A DNA stretch of 64,000 bases. Origin: Toxorhynchites rutilus septentrionalis. Its lineage: Eukaryota > Arthropoda > Insecta > Diptera > Culicidae. Shown here in pieces: positions 44,094-54,731 of the stretch; the first letter of the stretch is position 1; every line of letters begins with the position of its first letter. The notes under the pieces were generated by a model. That model searched no databases. It was given only the letters and a program-made list of their open reading frames with translations, and was not told the DNA's origin. The stretch spans positions 70,234,593-70,298,592 of the forward strand of contig NC_073744.1 in NCBI RefSeq assembly GCF_029784135.1, written 5' to 3'. The position numbers and the translations under genes were made by a program.

Positions 44094-46301
44094 ATGGATC
44101 TACAAACAATGTACAAATACATGGATGTGTCCCACCTGTCGATTGATGAAGTGGAACATGAATTATTGATTCGGAAGATGTTGATTGATTTAGATCAACA
44201 CGAAAGCGTTAAGAGGAGAAAGCTGAGGGATCGCATGAAGTTAGAGAGAGAAACAGAAGAGTTTGTGGTCTCCCAAAGTTGGAGAGCGGTTAGAGAAGAA
44301 ATGTCCATCATTGCGACTAAGCTTCACGTAATAGAAAAGGTGCTTGAAAACCCAAAAGTTGATGCCCGCCAAAGACAAAAACTTAAAACTAGACTGGTGC
44401 ATTATCGTGTGAGAATTTATTTACTTTCTCAATCATCAGAGGCAGCGAAATACTCGCATGAAATTTCAAAAATGGGGAAACGAGCTTGTCAGATTTTCGT
44501 GAAATATTTTCCGGAAATACAAGGGGGAAAGGGAACTTCCAAAGCGGGAGCGAAACAATCGAATAGTGAGATCAATCGGGTGATTGAAGAGGTTAGGAAC
44601 GAAATAGGAGTGCTGAGCGAAACGATGGAAGGGAATGCTCTGGGAGAAGTAAAAGAGAGTCAAAATGAAAATGCGGTGGAGGCGGGAAATGTGTCCATAG
44701 AATCGAAGGAAAGTGAGATAGAATCATCAGTGAGAAGATCAGATGAAATGATGTTATATTTAAAAGATTTTGAGGAGGGAAAATTAGAAAACGCGGCAAG
44801 TTTAGTTGAAATTTTCAAATCGTTTGTGGTACAAACAACAGAACAGCAAAAGCTCATGAGAGAGAAAGAGATCGAGGCAGAGAGGAAAAGAGAACGTGAG
44901 GTCAAAGAAAATAGAGATCGGAAAAAGCGTCTCGAAAAATTGCTAATGAATTTGAATGAACAGTTAAGAACCAATATCAATACACATACGCAGAATGAAC
45001 CAGATCGAGCTTTGAAACAGACGATGAGCATAAAAATTGAATCCGATGAAGAAGAGCTTTCGAATACAGATAGCGTAGAAGGCGAAACTGAAGGCAGATT
45101 CGAGGAGATTAAAAAGTCTGATAAGAGATTGGAACAGATGGAAAAATTAGCATGTCAGAAAATTAAAGGAATGAATCTGAAAAAAGGCAATACGTTCCTT
45201 TCGGAAAAGAATAACGATAGACGTCACAGAGAAAATAGATATTCATCGTATTCATCTAGTGGTACAGATAGCCTAGACTGGGACAGTTCGAGTACACGAA
45301 GTACCTCAGAATCCAGTCTGGATAGGAAAAGCAAGAAAAATATCAAGAAAGGAAAGCAAACATTCGACAAACTGAAGAGAATTCCAGTGTCGGAGTGGAG
45401 GGTTAAATATGACGGGAAAGATCAGGGGAGACGAGTGGCGGAATTTCTAAAGGAAATTGAACTGAGAAGGAAATCGGAAAAAATATCTGAGCGGGAATTG
45501 TTTCGAGGAGCTATCCACTTATTTACAGGGAGAGCAAAAGATTGGTTCATGGAGGGGTACGAGAATCGTGATTTTCGAAATTGGCATGAACTCAAACGAG
45601 AATTAAAGCGTGAGTTTTTACCACCAGATCTGAACTTTCAGATAGAAATTCAGGCAACCAACCGTCGTCAAGCTCGAGGAGAAAAGTTCGTGGACTATTT
45701 CCACGACATGATAAAACTTATCCAGTCTATGACAAGACCAATGTCAGAGAGAAGAAAATTCGAAGTCATATGGCGAAACATGCGATTTGACTACAAAAAT
45801 GCAATGATTGGAGCTGGTATAAGGTCATTGCCAAAATTGAAGAAATATGGTCGAATGGTAGATGAAAATTATTGGAACATTTATCAGAAACCAACAGAAA
45901 ATCAATATCGTTCAAAAACGAATCAAGTTAATGAGATATCAGAAATGCCCACATCCGATTCGTCCAATTTCAAAAACAATTCACGTGTTTTCGTTCAAAC
46001 CAAACATAAAGTTGAGCAAAACAAAACCAAATATCGTCCAATGAAAGAGAATGGGAGAAAGGAAGAAACAAATGAACAATCTATAGATCCAATGGAAGGT
46101 TCAGCCAGGGGGACGATGCAGGTTTTAGTCAACCAATATAAGCGCCCCGCTATTGGCACATGCTATAACTGCAGGAAAATTGGGCACCACTATATTGAGT
46201 GTCCCCAGCCAAAGCAACAATTTTGTAGACTTTGTGGTTTTCCTGATGTGATGACTTCCCAATGTGAACATTGTTTAAAAAACGTAAAGAATTCAGCTTA
46301 A
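44094..46301 (+). CDS. gag: Gag polyprotein of Ty3/gypsy element
   Basis: A 735-residue protein that should form the particle around element RNA. ATG at 44094 (context CACAATGG) is the first in a long open frame and follows a leader of about 420 bp. Residues 1-150 are helical and charged. Residues about 255-295 are a strongly charged lysine/arginine/glutamate coiled-coil-like stretch. Residues about 390-410 are serine-rich. Residues about 435-592 match the retrotransposon gag core (WRVKYDG, GRAKDWFMEGY, LKREFLPPD). A zinc knuckle CX2CX4HX4C lies at C690, C693, H698, C703, and a second cysteine cluster (CRLCGFPDVMTSQCEHC) follows. At 735 residues it is long for a gypsy Gag; the extra length is N-terminal. 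The last 10 codons overlap pol. Confidence 0.95.
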   Translation: MDLQTMYKYMDVSHLSIDEVEHELLIRKMLIDLDQHESVKRRKLRDRMKLERETEEFVVSQSWRAVREEMSIIATKLHVIEKVLENPKVDARQRQKLKTRLVHYRVRIYLLSQSSEAAKYSHEISKMGKRACQIFVKYFPEIQGGKGTSKAGAKQSNSEINRVIEEVRNEIGVLSETMEGNALGEVKESQNENAVEAGNVSIESKESEIESSVRRSDEMMLYLKDFEEGKLENAASLVEIFKSFVVQTTEQQKLMREKEIEAERKREREVKENRDRKKRLEKLLMNLNEQLRTNINTHTQNEPDRALKQTMSIKIESDEEELSNTDSVEGETEGRFEEIKKSDKRLEQMEKLACQKIKGMNLKKGNTFLSEKNNDRRHRENRYSSYSSSGTDSLDWDSSSTRSTSESSLDRKSKKNIKKGKQTFDKLKRIPVSEWRVKYDGKDQGRRVAEFLKEIELRRKSEKISERELFRGAIHLFTGRAKDWFMEGYENRDFRNWHELKRELKREFLPPDLNFQIEIQATNRRQARGEKFVDYFHDMIKLIQSMTRPMSERRKFEVIWRNMRFDYKNAMIGAGIRSLPKLKKYGRMVDENYWNIYQKPTENQYRSKTNQVNEISEMPTSDSSNFKNNSRVFVQTKHKVEQNKTKYRPMKENGRKEETNEQSIDPMEGSARGTMQVLVNQYKRPAIGTCYNCRKIGHHYIECPQPKQQFCRLCGFPDVMTSQCEHCLKNVKNSA

Positions 46302-49300
46302 GGGGGCAAGTTGAATTTTTGAGTAGCATGCCTCCGAATCAAATAACTGCAGATTTGAATTATCATGGGTTTCAGCGATTTTCCGATCATGATTACATTT
46401 CGGAGAATGACGTAGAGGAGCTTTTCGGGAGGGTTCAAAAAGATAATCGACCATTTGCAAAAGTTTCCGTGATAGGAAGAGAGATAGTGGGTTTGTTGGA
46501 CAGTGGCGCTCAACGAACAATTTTAGGAGCAGGTTGTGAGAAACTGATAAACTCACTCAAGCTTAAAGTGTATTCGACTGACGTATCTTTGAAAACGGCT
46601 TCAGGAACTCCTGTTGAAGTTGAAGGGTATGTGTACTTGCCCATCACATTTAACAATGAGAATCATATTATCAAGACATTCATTGCACCAAAACTCAAAC
46701 ACAAATTAATTCTGGGATACGATGATTTCTGGAAAGCTTTTGGAATTCATCCAGCAGTGCTTTCAAACAGCTTACCGAGGGAGGAATTTCTCGAAGAGAT
46801 CTCCGAATCAAATGAAATAGCATCGAAAGGAGAGAAAGAAGAGGGAATAGTGCTATCAGAAGATCAAAAAGTGCAACTCGAGGAGGTGAAAGCTCTTTTT
46901 ATAGCAGCTAAGGATTGTGAAATATTAGGGTTCACTCCATTGATCTCTCATAAGATAGAGATTAGGGAGGAATATAAAAATGCAGCACCTATTAGAATTA
47001 ACCCCTATCCAACTTCTCCTTTGATACAAAAAAAGATTAGTAATGAGATTACAAAGATGTTGAAACAGCAAGTGATCGAAGTAAGTAAAAGCGATTGGCG
47101 TCTCAGTACTGTCCCCGTGATTAAACCTAGCGGAGAGGTTCGATTGTGCTTGGATGCGAGACGTTTGAATGAACGAACTAAGAAAGACGCTTATCCTCTC
47201 CCACACCAAGACCGTATACTGAGCAGATTGGAATCTAGCAGATATTTGTCAACGATTGACTTGACTAAAGCATTCTTGCAAATTTCGTTAGATCCAGATT
47301 CGCGTCAGTTTACGGCCTTCTCGGTGATGGGGCGAGGGTTATTTCAGTTCACCAGACTTCCCTTCGGCTTGGTTAACAGTCCAGCAACGTTAGCCCGTTT
47401 GATGGATCAAGTCCTAGGCTATGGTGAACTGGAACCGAATGTGTTCGTCTACCTCGACGATATTGTTGTGGTAAGCGACACATTCGATGTACATGTAAAA
47501 AATTTGAAAGAGGTGGCTCACAAATTAAAATCTGCGAATCTTTCGATCAATTTGGACAAGTCCAAATTTTGTGTGGATGAACTTCCCTATCTCGGCTATA
47601 TTCTCACATCGGAGGGCCTGCGACCCAACCCCGAGAGAATCGAGGCAATCGTGAACTATCAACGTCCAACTTCTCTTCGCTCACTTCGCCGATTTTTGGG
47701 AATGGCGAACTACTACAGAAGATTCATTCCTCAATTCAGTGAGATGTCTGCTCCGCTCACAAGCTTATTGAGAAACAGACCCAAAACAATTACATGGAAT
47801 CCCACAGCCGAACAAGCTTTCGCTCTTCTCAAAGATAGCTTGATCGCAGCACCGATACTAGCTAACCCTAATTTTGAATTGCCTTTTTTCATTCAAACCG
47901 ATGCGAGTGATAACGCAATTGCAGCGGTACTCACCCAGCATCAGGATCAGGGAGAAAAAGTGATTGCATATTTCTCGCAAAAGCTCTCACCAACTCAGCA
48001 ATCCTATGCAGCCACTGAAAAGGAAGGCTTAGCGGTGCTGAGTGCCATTGAGAAATTCCGACCATACGTCGAAGGAACACATTTTGTAGTAGTAACAGAC
48101 GCATCTGCTCTGACCCACATTATGAAGGGGAAATGGCGTACATCCTCGAGATTGAGTAGATGGAGTATCGAGCTCCAGGGATATGACTTTGAAATACGTC
48201 ACAGACGAGGTAAGGATAATATCATCCCTGATGCCCTGTCGCGTTCGTTGGAAGTTGCAATTGTGGATGAAGTAGAAGATTGCTGGTACACCACTTTACA
48301 CAAAAAGGTTCAACAAAGTCCTGAAGAGCATCTCGATTTTAAAATTGAGGGAGGGAAACTATATAAATTCATTCCTGTCAAAACAGCAGTCCTAGATTTT
48401 CGTCACGAATGGAAACTCTGTGTTCCAGAGAAACTAAGAAATCAACTTATGAATGAAGCACATGACCAGTCATTGCACATTGGCTATGATAAAATGCTCG
48501 AAAGATTACGTTTGAACTATTTTTGGCCAAAAATGGCATCATCCATTAAAAAGTACGTTTCGCAATGTCAGACATGTAGGGAATGTAAACCGTCATATGT
48601 GTCGCAGCATCCTCCAATGGGGAATCAGCGCTTGGTAACGAAGCCTTTTCAGATTCTGGCTATGGATTTTATCCAGACGTTGCCTCGCTCTAAATCTGGA
48701 AACATGCATCTCCTGGTTCTCCTCGATTTATTCTCGAAATGGACACTTTTATTTCCGGTCAAAAAGATTTCCTCAACATCCGTCATTAAAATCCTGGAAG
48801 AACAATGGTTTAGGCGATATTCGGTGCCGGAAATAGTCATTAGTGACAACGCTACCTGTTTCCTGAGTAAAGAGTTCAAGTCCTTTTTAGGGCACTATAA
48901 AGTCCAGCACTGGACTAATTCGCGGTACCACAGTCAGGCCAACCCCGTAGAACGGGTCAATAGGAACATCAATTCGTGTATCCGGACGTACGTTAAAATG
49001 GATCAACGTCTTTGGGACACAAAAATCTCTGAAGTCGAGTATATCCTAAACAATACAGTCCATTCTTCCACGAATTTCACACCCCACAAAATATTGTTTG
49101 GTCACGAATCACTCGTAAGTGGCGAAGATCATCTTTGTGATCCGGACATCGACGAGAGTTCTATAAGGGATAGACATGATCGTCATATGAAAGTGAATCG
49201 CGAAATTTACGACATTGTGGTTAAAAATTTGGCAAAAGCACACGAGAAAAGTAAGCATACTTACAACCTTCGTAGTCAAAAAACGGCCCCAGTTTATAAG

Positions 49301-49498
49301 GTAGGCCAAAGAGTTTTCAAAAGGAATTTCACTCAATCCTCGGCAGCCAACTCGTACAACGCTAAATTAGGTCCGTTGTATACGCCATGTACGATCGTTT
49401 CCCGGAGAGGATGCAGCTCGTACGAGCTCATAGATGATCGAGGCAAAAATATTGGCATTTTCTCGGCGGCTGATCTCAAGCCAGGAAATCCAACATAG
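46271..49498 (+). CDS. pol: Pol polyprotein (protease, RT, RNase H, integrase)
   Basis: The frame is open for 1075 codons from 46271 (first codon TTG, not ATG), made as a Gag-Pol fusion by -1 frameshift. Residue numbers count from 46271. Aspartic protease: LLDSGAQRT, Asp77. Reverse transcriptase: LCLDARRLN near 292, STIDLTKAFLQI near 327, active site YLDD at 394-397. RNase H: Asp544 (QTDASD), Glu583 (ATEKEG), Asp610 (VVTDAS). Integrase: zinc-binding HHCC with His731/His736 region and Cys766, Cys769; catalytic Asp799 (AMDFIQ), Asp859 (ISDNAT), Glu894 (NPVERV), giving the standard D,D35E spacing. The C-terminus (RSQKTAPVYKVGQRVFKRNF) is a GPY/F-like tail. All key residues are present and there is no stop, so the enzyme set looks functional. 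The clade within Ty3/gypsy is not resolved. Confidence 0.95.
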   Translation: MFKKRKEFSLRGQVEFLSSMPPNQITADLNYHGFQRFSDHDYISENDVEELFGRVQKDNRPFAKVSVIGREIVGLLDSGAQRTILGAGCEKLINSLKLKVYSTDVSLKTASGTPVEVEGYVYLPITFNNENHIIKTFIAPKLKHKLILGYDDFWKAFGIHPAVLSNSLPREEFLEEISESNEIASKGEKEEGIVLSEDQKVQLEEVKALFIAAKDCEILGFTPLISHKIEIREEYKNAAPIRINPYPTSPLIQKKISNEITKMLKQQVIEVSKSDWRLSTVPVIKPSGEVRLCLDARRLNERTKKDAYPLPHQDRILSRLESSRYLSTIDLTKAFLQISLDPDSRQFTAFSVMGRGLFQFTRLPFGLVNSPATLARLMDQVLGYGELEPNVFVYLDDIVVVSDTFDVHVKNLKEVAHKLKSANLSINLDKSKFCVDELPYLGYILTSEGLRPNPERIEAIVNYQRPTSLRSLRRFLGMANYYRRFIPQFSEMSAPLTSLLRNRPKTITWNPTAEQAFALLKDSLIAAPILANPNFELPFFIQTDASDNAIAAVLTQHQDQGEKVIAYFSQKLSPTQQSYAATEKEGLAVLSAIEKFRPYVEGTHFVVVTDASALTHIMKGKWRTSSRLSRWSIELQGYDFEIRHRRGKDNIIPDALSRSLEVAIVDEVEDCWYTTLHKKVQQSPEEHLDFKIEGGKLYKFIPVKTAVLDFRHEWKLCVPEKLRNQLMNEAHDQSLHIGYDKMLERLRLNYFWPKMASSIKKYVSQCQTCRECKPSYVSQHPPMGNQRLVTKPFQILAMDFIQTLPRSKSGNMHLLVLLDLFSKWTLLFPVKKISSTSVIKILEEQWFRRYSVPEIVISDNATCFLSKEFKSFLGHYKVQHWTNSRYHSQANPVERVNRNINSCIRTYVKMDQRLWDTKISEVEYILNNTVHSSTNFTPHKILFGHESLVSGEDHLCDPDIDESSIRDRHDRHMKVNREIYDIVVKNLAKAHEKSKHTYNLRSQKTAPVYKVGQRVFKRNFTQSSAANSYNAKLGPLYTPCTIVSRRGCSSYELIDDRGKNIGIFSAADLKPGNPT
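46274..46283 (+). promoter_or_regulatory. -1 ribosomal frameshift site (A AAA AAC)
   Basis: In the Gag frame the codons are TTA AAA AAC, so the heptamer A AAA AAC (46277-46283) is a classical slippery site; it overlaps a second one, T TTA AAA (46274-46280). It lies 18 bases before the Gag stop, in the 31-base overlap. Pol has no ATG near its start and opens in the -1 frame, so a shift here is the expected way to make Gag-Pol. I did not find an obvious strong stem downstream by eye. Confidence 0.85.
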
Positions 49499-50279
49499 TT
49501 TAATTTTTCGGAGTTTTTCCTTATTTTATTATGTCTAAAAAAAAAAGGAAATAAATGAGAACAAAAAGTAATTTTGTGTATACCTTGTAGAGCCATTGTG
49601 ATGTGTTGCGTCGTTAAGAGAGATCAATTTAATTCTGATCGTTCTTTGTTGTACACGTAGCTTTTATGGTAGAAAAGAGAAGTAACGCGAATTTGACGGT
49701 TGTCGACATACAAGCCGAGTTTCAAGAGAGCTTTTTAGAACATTTTGCTATAAAATAGAATTATTTAAAACCCAATAGAAAATCACAGATCGAACAAATA
49801 GGAAGCGCATTAGGAATGCCACCGATCAAGGAAATAAAACTAGAAATGTAAAATTTCCAATCGCTGTTAGTAGATTTTGTGAACCGGTTCAATTTACACT
49901 ATTTAGTTCGGGAGTGAAAAACCAGAAAAAAAACAATTCATTTTCTCAATTTTCATACACCATATTATGTCGGCATTACTCGAAATACCAACCGTTGTTA
50001 ATAATTCGCGATGATAAACATATTCTCTCCCATATCCAAGGATATGCTTGGAATATTGGTTTGAAGAGAAGGTTTGTTAAACACTCCGAATTAGTAATAC
50101 GCGTGTAAATAGCATATCATTGAGAAACCAATGAAATCAACTATTTGATCAAACCATGCTTTAATGTTCGTTCTTGTTTAGATTGTAGGCACCAAAGGTG
50201 CGTCTCAATCCTGGGCATTGTTAATTAGAATGTAATTTGTTAAAAAAAAAATGTTAACTACGTTATCATTTTTTTTTTT
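49499..50279 (+). other. 3' untranslated region of the gypsy element
   Basis: About 780 bp between the pol stop and the polypurine tract. There is one 64-codon frame (49914-50108) without motif and no env-like frame with signal peptide or membrane segment. Confidence 0.7.
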
Positions 50280-50297
50280 GAGAGGAGTGGGTGGTAG
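50280..50297 (+). other. Polypurine tract
   Basis: GAGAGGAGTGGGTGGTAG directly before the 3' LTR, after a long T run. It is purine-rich with three T and should prime plus-strand DNA synthesis. Confidence 0.75.
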
Positions 50298-51272
50298 TGT
50301 TACTGTTTCATTTTGTAGGCTCTAGTGTATATTTATAAACATAATGATAACGCTCTGAAACAGAACTATATATGTAAAGTATGAAAACATTTTAGTACAA
50401 CACACAACACACACAACACACACACCTACCTTCTAAAAGCTGCAGTGCCTGGTGCGCAACTCGAAGATCATAAAAAAAGAGGAATATAAATGGTTAAAAA
50501 AAGAAGATAAAAGCTGTCAGGAAAAAGAGGAAGAAAAATCATAAATTACTTGGTAGGTGTAATTGTTACAAGCTGCCATTTCCTGGTTTAGATCCGTACT
50601 GAAAGCACGATTTTAAAAAGTGTATTCTAGTATTCTACAGTTATACCACAGAATACTTTAGAACAAAAGAAAGTGTGCTTAGGAAAATTGTAAGAATCAG
50701 GTAGGATTCCAAAAAGGACCATAGAAGATTTAATCCAGTTATCAAACTAGCGGCAGTAGCCTTATACCTCCCTCTTTGTTAGGGTCCGTTATATCATCCG
50801 CTGGAAACCTCCAGTGAACAGCACGGGAGAAATCTCTCGCTCTTAGCACGGAGTTTAAAACCAAACTTGCTTTAGCTGGTCCCCAGCAAAGCTTTGGGCG
50901 ATCGTGACATCGTCATCCCGAGACCCGAGAGGAACTCAATCGCCAGGACATTGATACCCCGCCACCACGTGCATCAGGAGCAGCAGCAGCCGGCCGGCCG
51001 TCTCGACACACTACACACCCACACAGCAGCCATTGTATAATAGGTAACAATAAAAAAAATATACTTACCTGTCTTATATTGGTGATAATCCGAGCCCTTG
51101 ACACGCTAAATCACCTCGATCACGAGGAAAGCCGACCCTGAGAGCTACAGGCCTCAAGCTCGAGCTAGCCACCAAAAAAGAGGCCTTGAGAGCCCAACCT
51201 CAACGATCCCCGAGGCTCAGACCAGGGATCGAGGGTTAGAGGGAGGTCCGTCTGACCCCTATGAGAGTAATA
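50298..51272 (+). repeat. 3' LTR (975 bp)
   Basis: Offset from the 5' LTR is a constant 7603 bases over the full length, with one visible difference (C at 51073). AATAAA at 51049-51054. Confidence 0.95.
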
Positions 51273-51880
51273 CATATGAGCTAGTCTTCTAAAGAAAACG
51301 TTACATTTACACAACATTTGGATTTTCGTTTTTGTAATTATTGATTGTGTTAGTTTTTCATGGTTTATTCGGTTAAAGATAGAGGACGCTATATTTTTTA
51401 TATTTTTATATTTTTACATAACATATCCATAAATTGAAGATGTATCTTTTTCTGTTTTTGAGTCATGATTTTAATAAAGTTTGTTTTTAGTCTTCGTTCA
51501 ATATTCCTCTGCAACTAGACTAGATCTATGTGACTAGAATCCAATTATTTTTTTTGAAGAATTTTAAATTATGATATATTTTCAAAAAAAAATTCAAATA
51601 AGACTAGCTTCAATTTTATATGTCGATTATCTGAATCGGTCCTTTAGTTCTAAGGTTATGAATTTTTGAAAAAATCATTTTTGAAATAAAAGGCAAGAGA
51701 CAATTTTGGGACCATCGGTTGACTTTAAAAAATGATGACTTAAAAACAAAAAAAAAATCACAGCTCTGATTTTTGAATATGTTTTGCAAATTTTTTTTTT
51801 GTAAATTGTTAGTGTGTGAGTGGATGAATATGAGTATTGAATTTTTATTAACATAAAATTCAACTATTTCGAACTTGTTA
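51273..51880 (+). repeat. Tandem repeat, right of the gypsy insertion
   Basis: This continues the repeat interrupted at 42694. It also holds an inverse copy of left-side phrases (CTGAATCGGTCC near 51633; the segment around GGGACCATCGGTTGAC near 51706 matches, inverted, CAAACCGATGG near 42608), so the host repeat has both direct and inverse parts. Confidence 0.65.
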
Positions 51881-53280
51881 ATGGCCCAGAAAAGAACCGT
51901 TGGGTTTGTGTGGCTTTGTAAATAAACTGAAGAAGTTTGATACATGATTATATTTTTTTCTCGTGGGAATAATACACGAGATTTTTCATGACCACTCCAC
52001 GCGGAAGCGGAATAGAAACCGATGCTATTGGATACCATTGCGACACTAGAACACCTAGTCGATTGCGTAACATATGCGAGTATTCCTTTGCTCGGGCGCA
52101 TTTACAAGCGAACATTTTCTCATGACCATTCCATGCGAAAGTAAAACAAAAACTAAATGGGCTGCTTCCTTCCTTTCTTGTTTTGTTTATAGAAACTTTA
52201 ATCTTTTGCAGTTCATTCGTCTCTAGCCCTTAGAAGAACCCTTGTGGAAAGAAAGACAATCCATTCCTGCTCGACGCTCGCCGGCAACCACCGTTGCCCA
52301 TATTCCTGTTTCTTTCAGTTTTTTTCCTCGATCCAGTCATCCAGTTGAACCCCTAAAATTTTCCAGTTTTTTTAATATCGTCCAGTTTTATCCAGTTTTT
52401 GCTGCTCTAGTTTTACCCATTGTATGTAAAATAAATTATAAACATTATATTTCCTTCCTATCCCATGAGCAATTCTATTTTTTGACATTTATCGTTCGAC
52501 ATTGGATCGATCTCTTATTTCTTACACAGTCAACTCAGTGTTGTTTACACTTTCGAATTTAATACAGTTAGCGCGCAGTGCGTGTGGTGAAAATATACTG
52601 TTTTTCAGTCGTTTCATCCAGTGTTTCATCTACCTCATGGTCTTCTGCGACAGGCGAGGTTGTAATTTGGTTCTTTCCATTTCGTTCAATTCGTCGGTGT
52701 TCAGTCGAAAATTCCAAAACGAAGAGCTTTCTCGATTGCTGGAAACTTATTAAACTACTTCAAAAACAGTGTATCACTCAAATTTTATCTTTTATATTTA
52801 CTTTTTGGGTAGGCTGTTAACCCAAGAAGTAACGTGCTATATTCTCTTTCAATTTATATGAATATCAGATGTTCTACGTTCTCCAAACCATGTTTAAGTT
52901 TAGACCAATTGATCTACCATTTCATTCACGATTGGTACATCATAGCAAGAAATGTTACCCAAAAATAGTTCGTAAAGCCCGCGTGCTATACCTTGAGTTT
53001 ATATGAACATCGGATGTTACGGATCCTCCAAATCTTTCTAAAGCTCAGAAATTCATAGAGTAGATGGTTTCTATTGACTTCGATTGATATGAATATAAAC
53101 CCCAAGTAATCTTGCTTACGTTTACATCAATTGGTAATAGCTTCTCATGGGCACTGAAAGCAATTTCAATTCTGAATATCATTAATTTTACGCATTATTT
53201 AAACTCCCCTACAGAACTAATGCATACTTTGTATAAAATGCATATGCATCATAGTGTTTATTTTGCAAGAATTTATACTA
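51881..53280. other. Unassigned
   Basis: No gene is recognised. The phrase CATGACCA(C/T)TCCA(C/T)GCG occurs twice (about 51988 and 52121), each after a TTTTTCATGACC or TTTCTCATGACC, a small diverged repeat. TCCAGTTTT recurs four times at 52362-52400. Open frames at 52242-52820 have no motif. Confidence 0.4.
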
Positions 53281-54125
53281 TACTAGCTGACCTGGCAAAC
53301 TCGCCCAAACTTATTTTTTCGTTATCACATCCACGTTTTCTTACTAAGCGCACGTTCATGGGGCCAATCGCAGAACTGTTCATTGATTGATCTTCTAATC
53401 TACCCTTTAAAATTATTTTTTACTTTAAAATTTCAGTACTTCTACCAAAACTCGACATTATAATATCAGATTTTTTTCAGACATAATTTTCGTGTAAGAT
53501 TTTTCATCCTCTGGCTAATAACATGTTTCTCCGGTACATGGAATAATGTTTGATACATAAAATATGATAGAATGAAGACAGCCCTAAATCTGACAATTCC
53601 TTTCTCAAGTTATGCTCTTATCAACACATTCGGTGATTAATTTTTATTTATACAGATAGAAGACGATATAGGAGTGCGTTTTATCACATCAAAATCCATT
53701 CCCACTTTCGAACGAAGATCAAGGAGGAATGGGGTGTTATACCATCACAGAAATATTTGTCGTACCCAAAAACCCTCACATCCCAAATTTGGCTCCATTT
53801 GCTTTATTAGTTCTCGAGTTATGCAGAAATTTGTGTTTCGTTTGTATGGCAGCCTCCCCTTAGAGAGAGAGGGTAAGAGTGTCGAACCACCATAGAAACA
53901 TTAATTGCACCCTAAAACCACCACATGCCAAATTTGGTTTCATTTGCCTGATTAATTCTCGAGTTATGCATAAATTGTACGCCCCTCCCCTTTAGAGAGG
54001 TGGGAGGAGTGTCGAACTTCCATAGAAGCGTTTATCGATCCCTAAAATCTCTATCTGCGTTTGCTTGATTAGTTTTTGAATTATGCAGAAATGTATGCTC
54101 CATTTGTATGGCAGTAGTATGCTTG
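53281..54125 (+). repeat. Dispersed element with ~130-bp terminal repeats, copy 2
   Basis: The stretch starts ACTAGCTGACCTGGCAAAC and from 53640 on matches the array at 6205-7330 in the opposite orientation, including the spacer (TTTCGAACGAAGATCAA against its inverse near 7015). Repeat phrases GTTCTCGAGTTATGCAGAAA or variants occur near 53811, 53957 and 54072. No long open frame. The element type is not identified. Confidence 0.65.
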
Positions 54126-54252
54126 ATTATTGTCTTACAGCCCGATAATCCGAATTATGAACCCACTACATACATAGATGAACACCTCTGGCTTGATCGC
54201 TGCTGCCTAAACACATTCAGAAATGATTCGATTTTAAAGTTCGGTTCATGTT

Positions 54253-54720
54253 TTTTTTTATGTCCCATTTATTTATTTTAGGATCATTAGCATTTTAGCT
54301 TGACAGGGCCGAATTTTAATCGTGTACATGTCACATGTTTATCATATCTATAATTAGCACATTACACAGTAGCCATTTAGGCGTAAGAGTATTCCTTCTG
54401 ATCTTCCATTATCCAGTTAGACCACCGGACAGCGAAGACAGTTGATTGATCATTGTTGAGTTATTTACAGAACAGCAGCCCGATGTGTCTTGCAGAGCAG
54501 AGAGCAGTTGTATGGATGAATCGATCTTATTTCGATCATGGATCGATCTCCATCGCTGATAATTGTTGCGTGGACGTAGTTATTCTGTAACAACACAAAG
54601 ATGGTCAAATGAGGGCCCCGAGTATGAACTCACGATCGATCGCTTACTAAGCGAGCGCGCAACCAATGTGGCTACGGAGACCCCCGAAATAGTGTTTGTT
54701 TCCGCCCGGGAACGAAACGC
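54253..54720 (-). mobile_element. tRNA-derived SINE, copy 2 (complete)
   Basis: CGGTTCATGTT flanks both sides (54242-54252 and 54721-54731), an exact 11-bp target duplication. Read on minus, the copy has a head, an A box (near 54674-54663), a B box-like element (near 54631-54620), a body shared with copy 1 at 10854/14329 and a tail with ATAAATAAAT and a run of A. Length 468 bp. It differs from the GAA-tailed SINE at 59.8 kb, so two tRNA-SINE families are present. Confidence 0.85.
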
Positions 54721-54731
54721 CGGTTCATGTT

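Larger units (their letters stand above)
42695..51272 (+). mobile_element. Apparently complete Ty3/gypsy LTR retrotransposon
   Basis: The element is 8578 bp with two 975-bp LTRs and a 4-bp target duplication CATA (42691-42694, 51273-51276). Order: LTR, primer-binding site, 5' leader, gag (44094-46301), -1 frameshift site, pol with protease, reverse transcriptase, RNase H, integrase (46271-49498), 3' untranslated region of about 780 bp, purine-rich tract, LTR. RNase H before integrase places it in Ty3/gypsy rather than Ty1/copia. There is no env-like third frame, so it should spread only inside the cell. By eye the LTRs differ at one base (43470 T, 51073 C), so the insertion is recent. I found no stop, frameshift or missing catalytic residue. 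Confidence 0.95.

Noticed and set aside
49914..50108. Env-like third frame of the gypsy element
   Set aside because: Only 64 codons, no signal peptide, membrane segment or cleavage site.
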